NCBI GenBank assembly: GCA_022776445.1 | Contig: JALFHZ010000130.1 | Span: forward strand, 1-43,487 | Direction: 5' to 3' | Source of the DNA: Lachnospiraceae bacterium | GTDB lineage: Bacteria; Bacillota; Clostridia; Lachnospirales; Lachnospiraceae | DNA: 43,487 bases | Shown: positions 25,171 to 33,192 of the stretch, piece by piece | Layout of the letters: each line of letters opens with the position of its first letter | How positions within the stretch are numbered: position 1 is the stretch's first letter | Position numbers and translations under genes: made by a program | Notes under the pieces: model-generated | Database searches by the model: none | What the model saw: only the letters and a program-made list of their open reading frames with translations | Told to the model about the DNA's origin: nothing

Positions 25171-25944
25171 TCAGGCCTGTCCCTCTCCATGGTGACCACA
25201 ATCATGGCCGCAGTCATGACTGTCTCCGTGGTGGTGACTGCATACGGTGTCCGGATTGTAGGAAAGATTGCCGGCCAGCAGGGAAGCTACGCAGTCATCT
25301 GCATCTCCGGATGCACCCGGGAACAGTTCGATGCCTGCCTGTGCCAGTGCCATGCGGGCACCGCCGCCGATGCCGCCGCAGATCAGTACGCTGACATTCT
25401 GTTCTTTCAGGAAGCCGGCCAGGGCACCGTGGCCGCTGCCGTTTGTATTGACAACCGCGGAAGATTTGATTTCCTTGTTTTCAACTTCATAGATCTTAAA
25501 GTTTTCACAGTGTCCGAAATGCTGGAACACCTGTCCGTTTTCATAAGTGACTGCAATTTTCATTGAGGTTACCTCCATATCATGTTGTGTGTGCGTGATC
25601 TGCTGCCGCCAGCAGGCCTGTCCGCATCGGCTGTCAGGCGTGGCTCCGTCGCAGAGAATATAGTCTCCGCCTTCAATCTTCAGCTCTCTGCCGTTTACCA
25701 GGCATTCTGCCAGTTTGCTTCTGGCACTTCCGTAGATGGCCTGAGCAGTCGTGCGGGAGACTTCCATCTGCCTGGCACATTCCTCCTGCGTTTTTCCTTC
25801 CAGATCAATCAGCCGGATGCATTCAAATTCATCCAGCGTCATGATAATCGATGATCTGGAACGACTGCCGCCGCTGCCCTTGGGTCCGAAGTGGTCACAG
25901 GACGGTTCGGCACAGATGCGTCTTCGCTTGCATGGTCGTGGCAT
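25171..25944 (-). CDS. DUF134 DNA-binding domain fused to a NifB/NifX-type cofactor domain
   Basis: Two domains in one 257-residue frame. Residues 1-110 are DUF134: MPRPCKRRRIC, TLDEFECIRLIDLEGKTQEECARQMEVSRTTAQAIYGSAR, a sigma-like helix-turn-helix. From M128 (MKIAVTYENGQVFQHFGHCENFKIYEV) a dinitrogenase iron-molybdenum cofactor/NifX-like fold follows with CGGIGGGARMALAQAGIELFPG. The last 23 residues (235-257) hold seven His and three Cys and probably bind metal. Start 25944 has AAAGGAGG ahead. GGAGGT stands 7 bases before M128, so residues 128-257 could also be made alone (start 25563). Nitrogenase genes are absent; an Fe, Ni or Mo-handling or Fe-S role is inference. Its promoter contains a GACATATGTC palindrome that the protein may bind. 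Confidence 0.88.
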   Translation of the reverse strand: MPRPCKRRRICAEPSCDHFGPKGSGGSRSRSSIIMTLDEFECIRLIDLEGKTQEECARQMEVSRTTAQAIYGSARSKLAECLVNGRELKIEGGDYILCDGATPDSRCGQACWRQQITHTQHDMEVTSMKIAVTYENGQVFQHFGHCENFKIYEVENKEIKSSAVVNTNGSGHGALAGFLKEQNVSVLICGGIGGGARMALAQAGIELFPGASGDADDCVASLLAGNLSYNPDTVCSHHHGDSHDCGHDCGHHGEGQA

Positions 25945-25984
25945 TGGAATACCTCCTTTGAGCTTGCCGGATAAAAAAGTTTCT

Positions 25985-25994
25985 GACATATGTC
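25985..25994. promoter_or_regulatory. Palindromic operator candidate for the DUF134-NifX gene
   Basis: The perfect palindrome GACATATGTC within CTGACATATGTCGG lies 13-22 bases downstream of the minus-strand -10, in the leader of the DUF134-NifX gene. This is a repressor-type position; autoregulation is inferred. Confidence 0.5.
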
Positions 25995-26006
25995 GGATAT
26001 AATTCC

Positions 26007-26034
26007 ATTATACGCAGAAAATACGGATTGTCAA
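26007..26034 (-). promoter_or_regulatory. Promoter of the DUF134-NifX gene
   Basis: On minus: perfect TTGACA (26034-26029), 16 bases, perfect TATAAT (26012-26007). Confidence 0.8.
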
Positions 26035-26057
26035 TGCCCGGTTTCATCTGCTATAAT
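26028..26057 (+). promoter_or_regulatory. Promoter of the 118-aa gene, overlapping the divergent -35
   Basis: TTGTCA (26028-26033), 18 bases, TATAAT (26052-26057). Its -35 lies on top of the -35 of the opposite promoter, so the two polymerases should compete. Confidence 0.65.
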
Positions 26058-26127
26058 CCTTCCTGTAGAAGCGGTGATTGCTCTGCGCTTTTGCAGTCAT
26101 CGGAATATATCAGAAGGAGAAAATAAA

Positions 26128-26484
26128 ATGAACGGACAGGAAAAAAATCGTTCGGCGGAATCGGACTGGGAACTTTCGGAAGCATATTACAGCCAGGATG
26201 CAGCGCAGAAAGAACTGAGTCTGGAGGATTTTATAGATGATGATTCGGCGGATTTGAATGCAGAAAGCGGGCTGTGCGGTACGTCAGCGGAGAATGACAG
26301 ACTGCAGCGTGTGGCTGCAGATGTAACCCGGATTCTTGCACTGAGCAGTCAGGGGAGGACAGCGGCTGAGATTGCACAGGAGCTCGAAGTGGAGCAGCAG
26401 TATGTTTCCGATATTATGGTATGCATTCAGGCATTTCCGGAGGACAATCCGCTGGCTGTCGCGCGCCTGATTGTGTTTGGATAG
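26128..26484 (+). CDS. Hypothetical protein with C-terminal helix-turn-helix-like region (118 aa)
   Basis: Unrecognised family. The N-terminal half is acidic and probably disordered (SLEDFIDDDSADLNAES). The C-terminal half, VTRILALSSQGRTAAEIAQELEVEQQYVSDIMVCIQAF, reads like a helix-turn-helix of the sigma-region-4/MarR type and could bind DNA. AGAAGGAGAAAA lies before the ATG. An upstream in-frame ATG at 25990 would extend it into the promoter region and is rejected. A zinc-ribbon gene follows 21 bases downstream with its own ribosome binding site, so the two are probably co-transcribed. Confidence 0.7.
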   Translation: MNGQEKNRSAESDWELSEAYYSQDAAQKELSLEDFIDDDSADLNAESGLCGTSAENDRLQRVAADVTRILALSSQGRTAAEIAQELEVEQQYVSDIMVCIQAFPEDNPLAVARLIVFG

Positions 26485-26505
26485 GCGATACAGGGAGGTG
26501 TTGCT

Positions 26506-26874
26506 ATGTTTTTTATAATGGGAATCAGTCAGGGCAGGAAGAAACTGAATTTTGACCAGATGATTGTCTGCGGACACTGCGGCAAATACGGTCATCTGGA
26601 AGTGTATATGGTGTATTCGTATCTGAGCCTGTTTTTCATCCCGGTTTTTAAATGGGGACGCAGCTACTGTGTGCGGACCACCTGCTGTGATACGGTGATT
26701 CCCATCGATGCGGAGCTGGGAAAGCAGATTGAGCGCGGACAGGTGACATCGCTTCCGGAAAGCATCATTCCGGATACGTATCGCTATAACGGGCGAAAGC
26801 GCTGCGGCCACTGCGGATTTGAGACAGAAGAGGATTATCAGTTCTGTCCGAAGTGCGGGGCGAAGTTTGAATAG
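26506..26874 (+). CDS. Zinc-ribbon membrane-associated protein (122 aa)
   Basis: Contains CGHCGKYGH near the N-terminus and a C-terminal zinc ribbon (CGHCGFETEEDYQFCPKCG), with a further CVRTTCC. The segment YMVYSYLSLFFIPVFKWG between them is hydrophobic and may insert in the membrane. This layout (zinc finger, short hydrophobic stretch, zinc ribbon) is common in small Firmicutes proteins of unknown function. GGGAGGTG precedes the ATG. Function unknown. Confidence 0.75.
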   Translation: MFFIMGISQGRKKLNFDQMIVCGHCGKYGHLEVYMVYSYLSLFFIPVFKWGRSYCVRTTCCDTVIPIDAELGKQIERGQVTSLPESIIPDTYRYNGRKRCGHCGFETEEDYQFCPKCGAKFE

Positions 26875-27025
26875 TGTAAAAAATAAGTTAAACATTTATA
26901 ATTGTCTGTAAAGTCTCTTGAATTCATGAAACCTGAGTGCTAAATTGACGTTGGCGATGCGCATCAGGCATTACGCCCGAATGGTTGAATACAGGAAAAA
27001 GAAAAGAATTCAGGAGGAAAAAGGG

Positions 27026-28591
27026 ATGTTCAAGAAAAAATACTTACTGGCAGCGACAGTGATTGCGATTCTGGCAGCACAGTCAGCGCAGGCGATTGCG
27101 AGTCCTGCACCGGACGGAAAAACCGTTGCGGCAACGACTCTGGCGGCACAGGGAGGCAAATATGATGCCTGGAAGCAGCAGTGGAAGTCCATCAGCACGG
27201 ACTGGACACAGGTTTCCATGACTCCGGGTGCAGATGAGAGCCAGATGAACTTTGCATGGTATTCGGCAGATGGAACGCAGCCGGTATTTCGTTTTGGAAA
27301 AACGGCTGATCTCAGTGACGGTGTCAGTGTCCCGGTAGCAAATGAGACAGCTCAGGGCGGATATCAGTCCAGCAAGGTAACGCTGAGCGGACTGGAAGCC
27401 GACACTACCTATTATTATCAGGTGAGCGGCAAGGAAATCTGTATGTTCCAGACAAGAAACGGTGATGATTTCAGCTTTATCTTTGTCGGCGATCCACAGA
27501 TCGGTTCTTCCAACGAGGAAAAAGCAAAGAAACCGGAAGATATTGCAAAGGATTCCTTCAAAACCGCACAGTATGAGTCGGTAGAGAGCGACAGCTTCAA
27601 CTGGAATCATACCCTGGAGCTGGCAGTACAGACTGCAGGATATACTCCGAGTTTTGTTCTGTCTGCCGGTGATCAGATTCAGACCAACGCAAAGAAGGTG
27701 GCCGATACCACAATCAGTGAGATCGAGTATGCCGGTTATCTGAGCCCGGCAGTTCTGAAATCTCTGCCGGTTGCAACGACCGTGGGCAACCATGATGCGG
27801 ATAATGCGAATTATACCTGGCATTTCCATGTGCCGAATCAGAGCGAACTTGGTTCCAATGGAATTGTGGGCGGAGATTATTCCTTCCGCTATGGCAAGGC
27901 ACTGTTCATGATGCTGAATACACAGGATACCAATGTGGCTGAGCATAAGAAATTTATCGAGGATACGGTAAAGGCAAATGCAGACTGCAAGTGGAAGGTG
28001 GTAGCTCTGCATCAGGATATTTACGGTTCGGCAGAGCATTCCAATGAGCCGGAGATCACCAACCTGCGTTATGAGCTGGTACCGATTTTTGAGGCAAATG
28101 ATGTCGATGTAGTTTTGACCGGTCATGATCATGCTTATTCCAGAAGCTATATGCTGAAGGGCGGCGCAAAGACCAGTGATTACGACGAGGATGCTTTTGA
28201 GGCGGCTCTGGAGCGCGATCTGGATCATGGCGACAGTAAGGAACAGCTGACAGTAGCTCCGGCAAACATTGCAGCAGACAGCGCAGATGAGGCAGATCAG
28301 GCTTATCTTGCTTACCTGAATGAAGTTATGGATAAAAATGCGGTGAAGAGCGGCGATGAGCAGCATGTCGTGAATCCGGAAGGAATCTTATATATGACAG
28401 CAGGCTCTTCTTCCGGAAGTAAATATTACGATCTGGTTCCGAGAAAGCAGAGTTATATCGCAGGCAGATGGCAGGAGGATGTTCCGACCTACTCGATCGT
28501 AAAGGTAACGGATACCACATTTACGATCAACACCTATCGTACGGATACCAACCAGAAGATTGATACGGAATTTACGATTGAGAAGCGATAA
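27026..28591 (+). CDS. Secreted metallophosphoesterase (purple acid phosphatase-like)
   Basis: Exported phosphatase of 521 residues. A signal peptide (1-23, AxA at 21-23) is followed by a fibronectin-like/PAP N-terminal domain (VSMTPGADESQMNFAWYS, SKVTLSGLEADTTYYYQVSG). The calcineurin-like domain carries the dimetal motifs GDPQIG, SAGDQ, GNHDADN, VALHQD and GHDHAYSR. A C-terminal insertion rich in Asp/Glu/Ala follows GHDH. The ATG at 27026 has CAGGAGG upstream; the TTG at 26945 would place a non-secretory leader ahead of it. The next gene (YibE/F) starts 3 bases after its stop. Phosphate scavenging outside the cell is likely; the exact substrate is open. Confidence 0.88.
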   Translation: MFKKKYLLAATVIAILAAQSAQAIASPAPDGKTVAATTLAAQGGKYDAWKQQWKSISTDWTQVSMTPGADESQMNFAWYSADGTQPVFRFGKTADLSDGVSVPVANETAQGGYQSSKVTLSGLEADTTYYYQVSGKEICMFQTRNGDDFSFIFVGDPQIGSSNEEKAKKPEDIAKDSFKTAQYESVESDSFNWNHTLELAVQTAGYTPSFVLSAGDQIQTNAKKVADTTISEIEYAGYLSPAVLKSLPVATTVGNHDADNANYTWHFHVPNQSELGSNGIVGGDYSFRYGKALFMMLNTQDTNVAEHKKFIEDTVKANADCKWKVVALHQDIYGSAEHSNEPEITNLRYELVPIFEANDVDVVLTGHDHAYSRSYMLKGGAKTSDYDEDAFEAALERDLDHGDSKEQLTVAPANIAADSADEADQAYLAYLNEVMDKNAVKSGDEQHVVNPEGILYMTAGSSSGSKYYDLVPRKQSYIAGRWQEDVPTYSIVKVTDTTFTINTYRTDTNQKIDTEFTIEKR

Positions 28592-28594
28592 GAG

Positions 28595-29710
28595 ATGAAA
28601 CACTGGAATCGGAGACATGCAGGAATTTTGCTTTTGACGATTTGTTTTGCCGTGGTATTGTACCTGGCAGGACGGGTTGAGAGAACCGATCTCTATCATA
28701 CGCAAGGACGCAGTTTTGAAAAAGCTCAGGTGCTGGAAATTCTGCAGGATAATGTGCAGGAGAGCGGACAGAGTGTGGGGCATCAGACCGTGCTTCTGCT
28801 GATGAGAAGCGGTGAGCATAAAGGAGAGGCGCTGGAGGCGTCCAGCTCGGCCAGTTATCTTTACGGAGCACATTGCGTGCCGGGAATGAAGGTAATTGCC
28901 ACAGTGAATGAAGGCGCCGGACAATTATATGTGACGGTATACGGGTTTGACAGAAGCGAAATCCTGTATCTGATTGTCCTTTTATTTCTATTGACGCTTT
29001 GGGCAGTGGGCGGAAAACAGGGGATCCATGCCGGAATAGCACTGATCTTTACCTTTGTTGCAATCATCGGTCTGTTTATTCCGCTTATATACCGGGGTGT
29101 GTCACCGGTAGCGGCAGCGGTGCTGATTGCGGTTATGACCACAGTGGTTACCATGTATATGATCGGCGGAGCGCCGACGAAGGTGCTTGCGGCGATTCTG
29201 GCGACCAGCATCGGTGTCCTGCTGTCCGGTATTCTGGCATGGCTGTTCGGCATGGCGGCAAGGATCAACGGATACAATGTGGCGGATATTGAACAGCTGG
29301 AATATGTGGGGCAGATGACGGATATCCGGATCGGAGAATTGCTGTATGCGGGAATTCTGATTTCCGCATTGGGGGCCATTATGGATGTGGCGATGTCGGT
29401 CAGCTCGGCGGTGCATGAAATCCATGCACACGCACCGGAGCTTTCTGCCAAAGAACTCTATCTGGCCGGGATACATGTGGGGCGCGATATGATGTCCACG
29501 ATGTCCAACACCCTGATTCTGGCATTTACCGGAAGCTCCATCAATACACTTGTGTTTATCTATGCATATCAGTATGATGTCCGGCAGATTATCAACATGT
29601 ATTCCATCGGAATTGAGATTATCCAGGGAATCTCAGCCACTATGGGAGTGATCCTGACCGTACCGGCATCGGCCGTGATCAGTGCGGCTCTGTTAAAACG
29701 GAAACGGTAG
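28595..29710 (+). CDS. YibE/F family membrane protein
   Basis: Polytopic inner-membrane protein of 371 residues. An N-terminal anchor (LLLTICFAVVLYLAG) is followed by a soluble domain up to about 125, then about seven helices (LYLIVLLFLLTLWAVGG, ALIFTFVAIIGLFIPLIY, VAAAVLIAVMTTVVTMYMIGG and so on). The conserved loop SALGAIMDVAMSVSSAVHEI and GRDMMSTMSNTLILAFTGSS are YibE/F hallmarks. It starts 3 bases after the phosphoesterase stop with no strong ribosome binding site of its own, so translation is probably coupled. The family function is not established; export or sensing has been proposed for some members. Confidence 0.86.
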   Translation: MKHWNRRHAGILLLTICFAVVLYLAGRVERTDLYHTQGRSFEKAQVLEILQDNVQESGQSVGHQTVLLLMRSGEHKGEALEASSSASYLYGAHCVPGMKVIATVNEGAGQLYVTVYGFDRSEILYLIVLLFLLTLWAVGGKQGIHAGIALIFTFVAIIGLFIPLIYRGVSPVAAAVLIAVMTTVVTMYMIGGAPTKVLAAILATSIGVLLSGILAWLFGMAARINGYNVADIEQLEYVGQMTDIRIGELLYAGILISALGAIMDVAMSVSSAVHEIHAHAPELSAKELYLAGIHVGRDMMSTMSNTLILAFTGSSINTLVFIYAYQYDVRQIINMYSIGIEIIQGISATMGVILTVPASAVISAALLKRKR

Positions 29711-29713
29711 CCG

Positions 29714-29947
29714 CTATTGGTTCTGAAACAGTTCTTTCATCTCCCGGAACAGTGCGATGTCCTCTTCATTCAGGCGGATATTGGCAGACAGTTCCTCGCC
29801 TTCCGGTGTGGTGACTTTAAATTCCATCAGAGTCCCTTTCCGGAGCCCTTTCTGATAAACTGCAGAGAGGTATCTGGGGAATTTCGGATGGTTTGCTTTA
29901 AAGCGATCCAGAGCGGATTTTATCTGTAATAATTTCATCGGGTTCAT
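29714..29947 (-). CDS. Small conserved hypothetical protein (77 aa)
   Basis: Unrecognised. The 77 residues MNPMKLLQIKSALDRFKANHPKF... read as a small alpha/beta protein: an N-terminal helix, a central strand pair (GTLMEFKVTTPEGEELSANIRLNEED) and a C-terminal helix (ALFREMKELFQNQ). No membrane segment or cysteine. AAAGGATG lies 9-10 bases ahead. It converges with the YibE/F gene, 3 bases apart. Confidence 0.7.
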   Translation of the reverse strand: MNPMKLLQIKSALDRFKANHPKFPRYLSAVYQKGLRKGTLMEFKVTTPEGEELSANIRLNEEDIALFREMKELFQNQ

Positions 29948-30072
29948 TGATTATCACATCCTTTATCTTTATTCAGGCAGCAACATGAAGAAAAGCATGG
30001 CGCTGCCTGTTTATTATATCCCTCAAATGGCATTTTGAACAGATATTCTTATAAAAACATCCCATTGAAAAA

Positions 30073-30103
30073 TCTGATACTTTAAGTTGCATGGTGTATC
30101 AGA
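30073..30103. promoter_or_regulatory. Inverted repeat overlapping the malQ promoter
   Basis: TCTGATAC (30073-30080) and GTATCAGA (30096-30103) are perfect 8-base arms 15 bases apart. They bracket the -35 hexamer of the malQ promoter. Confidence 0.55.
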
Positions 30104-30115
30104 AACTGGTAAAAT
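30087..30115 (+). promoter_or_regulatory. Promoter of malQ
   Basis: TTGCAT (30087-30092), 17 bases, TAAAAT (30110-30115), 52 bases ahead of the malQ ATG. Confidence 0.65.
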
Positions 30116-30166
30116 AGGGGAAGATTGTCATAAACAACAGGGACGAAAGAAGAGGGGACATACAGC

Positions 30167-31690
30167 ATGAAAAGAGAATGTGGCATGCTTCTTCCGGTGA
30201 GCAGTCTTCCATCCAGATATGGGATCGGCTGTTTTTCAAAAGAAGCTTATCAGTTTGTAGATCAGTTAAAGGAGGCCGGGCAGCAGTACTGGCAGATTCT
30301 TCCGTTGGGGCCGACCGGTTTTGGGGATTCTCCGTATCAGTCTTACAGCGCATTTGCGGGCAATCCGTATTTTATTGATCTGGAACAGCTGATTCATGCA
30401 GGCTTTCTGACAGAGGAAGAATGTGAAGAGGCAGATTTTGGGAAGGATCAGCAGGACATCGCATATGAGAATCTGTATAAATATCGTTTCCCGCTGCTGA
30501 AGAAGGCATATGTCCGCTGGAAGGAAAGTCTGAAGAAACTGGAATTTGAGGAGAAGGATATCCAGAAACTGCTGGATCAGGAACTGGAGCCGGAGACAAA
30601 GGATTATTGCTTTTATATGGCAGTAAAGAATGACGCGGAAGGCAAATGCTGGGATCAGTGGGAGGATGACATCCGCCTCCGGGAGAAGGCTGCCCTGGAG
30701 GAATATGCCGTGCGTCTGGCGGATGAGATTCAGTTTTACGAGTTTGTTCAGTATCAGTTTCAGCATCAGTGGCAGGTATTAAAGCATTATGCCAATGCAA
30801 AGGGGATTCGTATCATCGGTGATATTCCGATCTACGTATCTTACGACGGTGCGGACAGCTGGTCCCATCCGGAACTTTTCCAGCTTGATTCGGATGGCAA
30901 GGTGAAGGCTGTGGCAGGCTGTCCGCCGGATGCATTTTCGGCAACGGGACAGCTGTGGGGCAATCCTCTGTATCAGTGGGAGTATCACAAAAAGACCGGA
31001 TACGCATGGTGGCTGAGACGTATGGCGTACAGCTTTAAATTGTACGATGTGGTTCGGATTGATCATTTCCGTGGTTTTGATGAGTACTATTCCATTCCGG
31101 CAGGAGATCAGACCGCAGAAAACGGTCACTGGGAGAAGGGGCCGGGGCTGGAATTGTTTGAGGCGATGAAACAGCGTTTTGGAGAAGACCTGGATATCAT
31201 TGCAGAAGATCTGGGATTTTTGACCCCTTCCGTACTTAAGCTTCTGAAAGATAGTGGTTTCCCGGGCATGAAGGTACTGGAGTTTGCGTTTGATGATACG
31301 CAGGACAGTGCTTATCTGCCGCATAAGTATCCGGCGAACTGTGTGGTATATACCGGAACGCATGACAATACGACGCTTCAGGCGTGGTACATGTCACTGG
31401 ATGAGAAGACAAGGCAGTTTACCAGGGATTATATAGGAAATGAACGTACGCCGCAGGGAGAGATTCACTGGGATTTCATCCGTCTGGCATTGGCCAGTGT
31501 GGCGCGGCTGGCAGTGATTCCGGTGCAGGATTACCTGGGCCTTGGCGGCTGGTCACGGATCAATGAGCCATCCACGGTTAATAAGAACTGGCGCTGGCGT
31601 ATGAAGGCATCGGACCTGACTCCGGAGATTCTGGAAAAGTGCCGGAAGATGGCGAAGCTGTATGGGCGTACCGGTGCAGTGATTCAATAA
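30167..31690 (+). CDS. malQ: 4-alpha-glucanotransferase (amylomaltase)
   Basis: GH77 enzyme that transfers glucan segments between alpha-1,4-glucans and works in maltodextrin and glycogen turnover in the cytosol. The 507 residues begin GMLLPVSSLPSRYGIG and carry the conserved YWQILPLGPTGFGDSPYQS. DIPIYVSYDGADSW, RIDHFRGF with the nucleophile Asp, IIAEDLG with the acid/base Glu, and TGTHDNTTLQAWY follow. GAGGGG lies about 10 bases ahead of the ATG. It stands alone with its own promoter, an inverted-repeat operator candidate and a strong terminator. The glgC-glgD pair elsewhere in the window fits a glycogen-storing cell. Confidence 0.96.
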   Translation: MKRECGMLLPVSSLPSRYGIGCFSKEAYQFVDQLKEAGQQYWQILPLGPTGFGDSPYQSYSAFAGNPYFIDLEQLIHAGFLTEEECEEADFGKDQQDIAYENLYKYRFPLLKKAYVRWKESLKKLEFEEKDIQKLLDQELEPETKDYCFYMAVKNDAEGKCWDQWEDDIRLREKAALEEYAVRLADEIQFYEFVQYQFQHQWQVLKHYANAKGIRIIGDIPIYVSYDGADSWSHPELFQLDSDGKVKAVAGCPPDAFSATGQLWGNPLYQWEYHKKTGYAWWLRRMAYSFKLYDVVRIDHFRGFDEYYSIPAGDQTAENGHWEKGPGLELFEAMKQRFGEDLDIIAEDLGFLTPSVLKLLKDSGFPGMKVLEFAFDDTQDSAYLPHKYPANCVVYTGTHDNTTLQAWYMSLDEKTRQFTRDYIGNERTPQGEIHWDFIRLALASVARLAVIPVQDYLGLGGWSRINEPSTVNKNWRWRMKASDLTPEILEKCRKMAKLYGRTGAVIQ

Positions 31691-31746
31691 AAAACGGATT
31701 CCCCATGAGGCGGCCGACGAAGGGCTGCCCGTGGGGAATCCGTTTT
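31691..31746. terminator. Bidirectional terminator after malQ
   Basis: AAAACGGATTCCCCA (31691-31705) pairs perfectly with TGGGGAATCCGTTTT (31732-31746). T-rich tails lie on both sides. It serves malQ and the convergent gene. Confidence 0.88.
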
Positions 31747-31755
31747 GTGATTGTT

Positions 31756-32451
31756 TTATTCTACGGAAACATCCGGGTTGGTCAGATTTTCTTCAGAAGT
31801 CTCTACGGTACCTTCCTTGTGTGCGGTCAGGTTGCTGTGCACTTCGTTGCCTGCCCGGTCCTGCGCAAAAATCTGCAGGGTATTAGAGGTCATCTCATAG
31901 GAGAAGGTGTTGGTATCGCGGTTGAAACTGACCGGTTCCACACGTTCGTTGCTGGCATCCAGTGCATAGACGGAGCTGAAATTGACGCCCGACTGGCTGT
32001 CGGCGATCTTCAGGGTCAGGATTCCGTCGATGATGTTGGCTTCCTCTACGGAAGGAGGATTATCATCCAGGATGTTCACCTGCTCAAATACAGTGGAAGT
32101 CATGCCGTTCAGATTTGTTACGGATGCTTCGATGGAACCGTTCTTGTAGACAGATGCGGTATAGGTGCGTCCTTTGGTTTTGGTCAGCTCCAGTGCTTCT
32201 CCGTCTGCGGTTGCAACCGGTTTTTGGGACGGGAAAAGGGAAGTGATGCGAATCGTGATCTCTGTGGAAAGATAATCTTTGGTATCTGCAATCTGTACTT
32301 CCAGAGATGGTTTGGCGGTAACGCAGTAAAACAGCAGGCTGTTGAATACCAGAAAGGGCAGAATATAGAATAACAGTACATGCAGCCTTTCGCCGGCATT
32401 TTTTTTCTGATAGCGTCTTTTTCGAGCGGCGGCTCTTCTATCGTGTTCCAT
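31756..32451 (-). CDS. Membrane-anchored protein of unknown function with an Ig-like external domain (231 aa)
   Basis: A basic cytoplasmic start (MEHDRRAAARKRRYQKKNAGE) precedes one membrane helix (about 24-45, LHVLLFYILPFLVFNSLLFYCVT). An extracellular region of beta-strand-like repeats follows (ITIRITSLFPSQKPV, GRTYTASVYKNGSIEASVTN, LTLKIADSQSGVNFSSV, LQIFAQDRAGNEVHSNL). The NGS/ADSQSG/DRAGN pattern resembles bacterial Ig-like modules. Type II topology is predicted. AAAGGAG lies 8 bases ahead. It is alone on the minus strand with a promoter at 32503-32531. Role unknown. Confidence 0.72.
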   Translation of the reverse strand: MEHDRRAAARKRRYQKKNAGERLHVLLFYILPFLVFNSLLFYCVTAKPSLEVQIADTKDYLSTEITIRITSLFPSQKPVATADGEALELTKTKGRTYTASVYKNGSIEASVTNLNGMTSTVFEQVNILDDNPPSVEEANIIDGILTLKIADSQSGVNFSSVYALDASNERVEPVSFNRDTNTFSYEMTSNTLQIFAQDRAGNEVHSNLTAHKEGTVETSEENLTNPDVSVE

Positions 32452-32502
32452 AGTGATTACTCCTTTATCTCAGGGCAGAAACTGCCTTATATACTAGACC
32501 AT

Positions 32503-32531
32503 AGCATAGCAGAAAAACGGGGGTTTTACAA
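32503..32531 (-). promoter_or_regulatory. Promoter of the 231-aa membrane protein
   Basis: On minus: TTGTAA (32531-32526), 17 bases, TATGCT (32508-32503). GGCAG-AAA-CTGCC (32474-32486), just downstream, is a perfect 5-base inverted repeat in the leader. Confidence 0.5.
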
Positions 32532-32565
32532 GTGAACTTTTTCTTACGTCCGGTGATTTTGACCC

Positions 32566-32594
32566 TTTTCACTGGTCGGGCAATATGGTATGAT
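32566..32594 (+). promoter_or_regulatory. Promoter of the HD hydrolase gene
   Basis: TTTTCA (32566-32571), 17 bases, TATGAT (32589-32594) with an extended TGG just before it, 65 bases ahead of the ATG. Confidence 0.55.
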
Positions 32595-32658
32595 ACAGAT
32601 GGTAAAAGAAAAAAGCTGAGGGTATTCGGCTCCGGAAAACTTTGAAAAGGGGAAGCGT

Positions 32659-33192
32659 ATGATACGGAAAGCAGCGGAATTTGCAAAGAAGGCTCATGAA
32701 GGAACTTTTCGAAAAGGAAGTAAGATTCCGTATATCTATCATCCGATGGAAGTGGCGCTGATTGTAGCGCAGATCACTGACGATCCGGAAGTGATTGCTG
32801 CGGCATATCTTCATGATGTGTTGGAGGATACGGATGTGACAGGAGAGGAACTGCGGGAAGAATTCGGTGACCGGGTACTTTATCTCGTACAGCAGGAGAC
32901 GGAAGACAAGTCCCGGACCTGGAGAGAGCGAAAGGAAGCGACGATTCTTCATCTGGAGCATGCAGAGCCTGAGGTCAGGATTCTGACGCTGGGGGACAAG
33001 CTGAGCAATATGCGTTCTACGGCACGGGATTACATGATGGAAGGTGATGAGATCTGGCAGCGATTCAACGAGAAACACAGAGCGTCTCACCAGTGGTATC
33101 TGGAGGGAATTCTGCACGGACTGCGTGATCTGAGTGAGATTCCGGCATATCAGGAGCTGTATCAATTATTTAAATTCATTTATGGGGCTTGA
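32659..33192 (+). CDS. HD-domain (p)ppGpp hydrolase-like protein (MESH1-type)
   Basis: Stand-alone HD-family metal hydrolase of 177 residues. It is related to the hydrolase half of RelA/SpoT and to small MESH1-like enzymes that remove pyrophosphate from (p)ppGpp. Metal and catalytic motifs are YIYHP (H28), LHDVLEDT (H52-D53) and LGDKLSNM. No synthetase domain and no TGS/ACT regulatory domains follow, so it cannot make ppGpp. AAGGGG precedes the ATG. The terminator hairpin starts inside the last codons. Whether ppGpp is the true substrate is not decided by sequence. Confidence 0.85.
   Translation: MIRKAAEFAKKAHEGTFRKGSKIPYIYHPMEVALIVAQITDDPEVIAAAYLHDVLEDTDVTGEELREEFGDRVLYLVQQETEDKSRTWRERKEATILHLEHAEPEVRILTLGDKLSNMRSTARDYMMEGDEIWQRFNEKHRASHQWYLEGILHGLRDLSEIPAYQELYQLFKFIYGA

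Noticed and set aside
26953-26968. GATGCGCATC palindrome ahead of the phosphoesterase gene as a PhoP site
   Set aside because: A 10-bp palindrome is present, but it does not resemble the Pho box direct repeats and no clear promoter lies at the right distance.
27083-28366. 427-codon minus-strand frame over the phosphoesterase
   Set aside because: Shadow of a secreted enzyme with all metal motifs; no start signal of its own.
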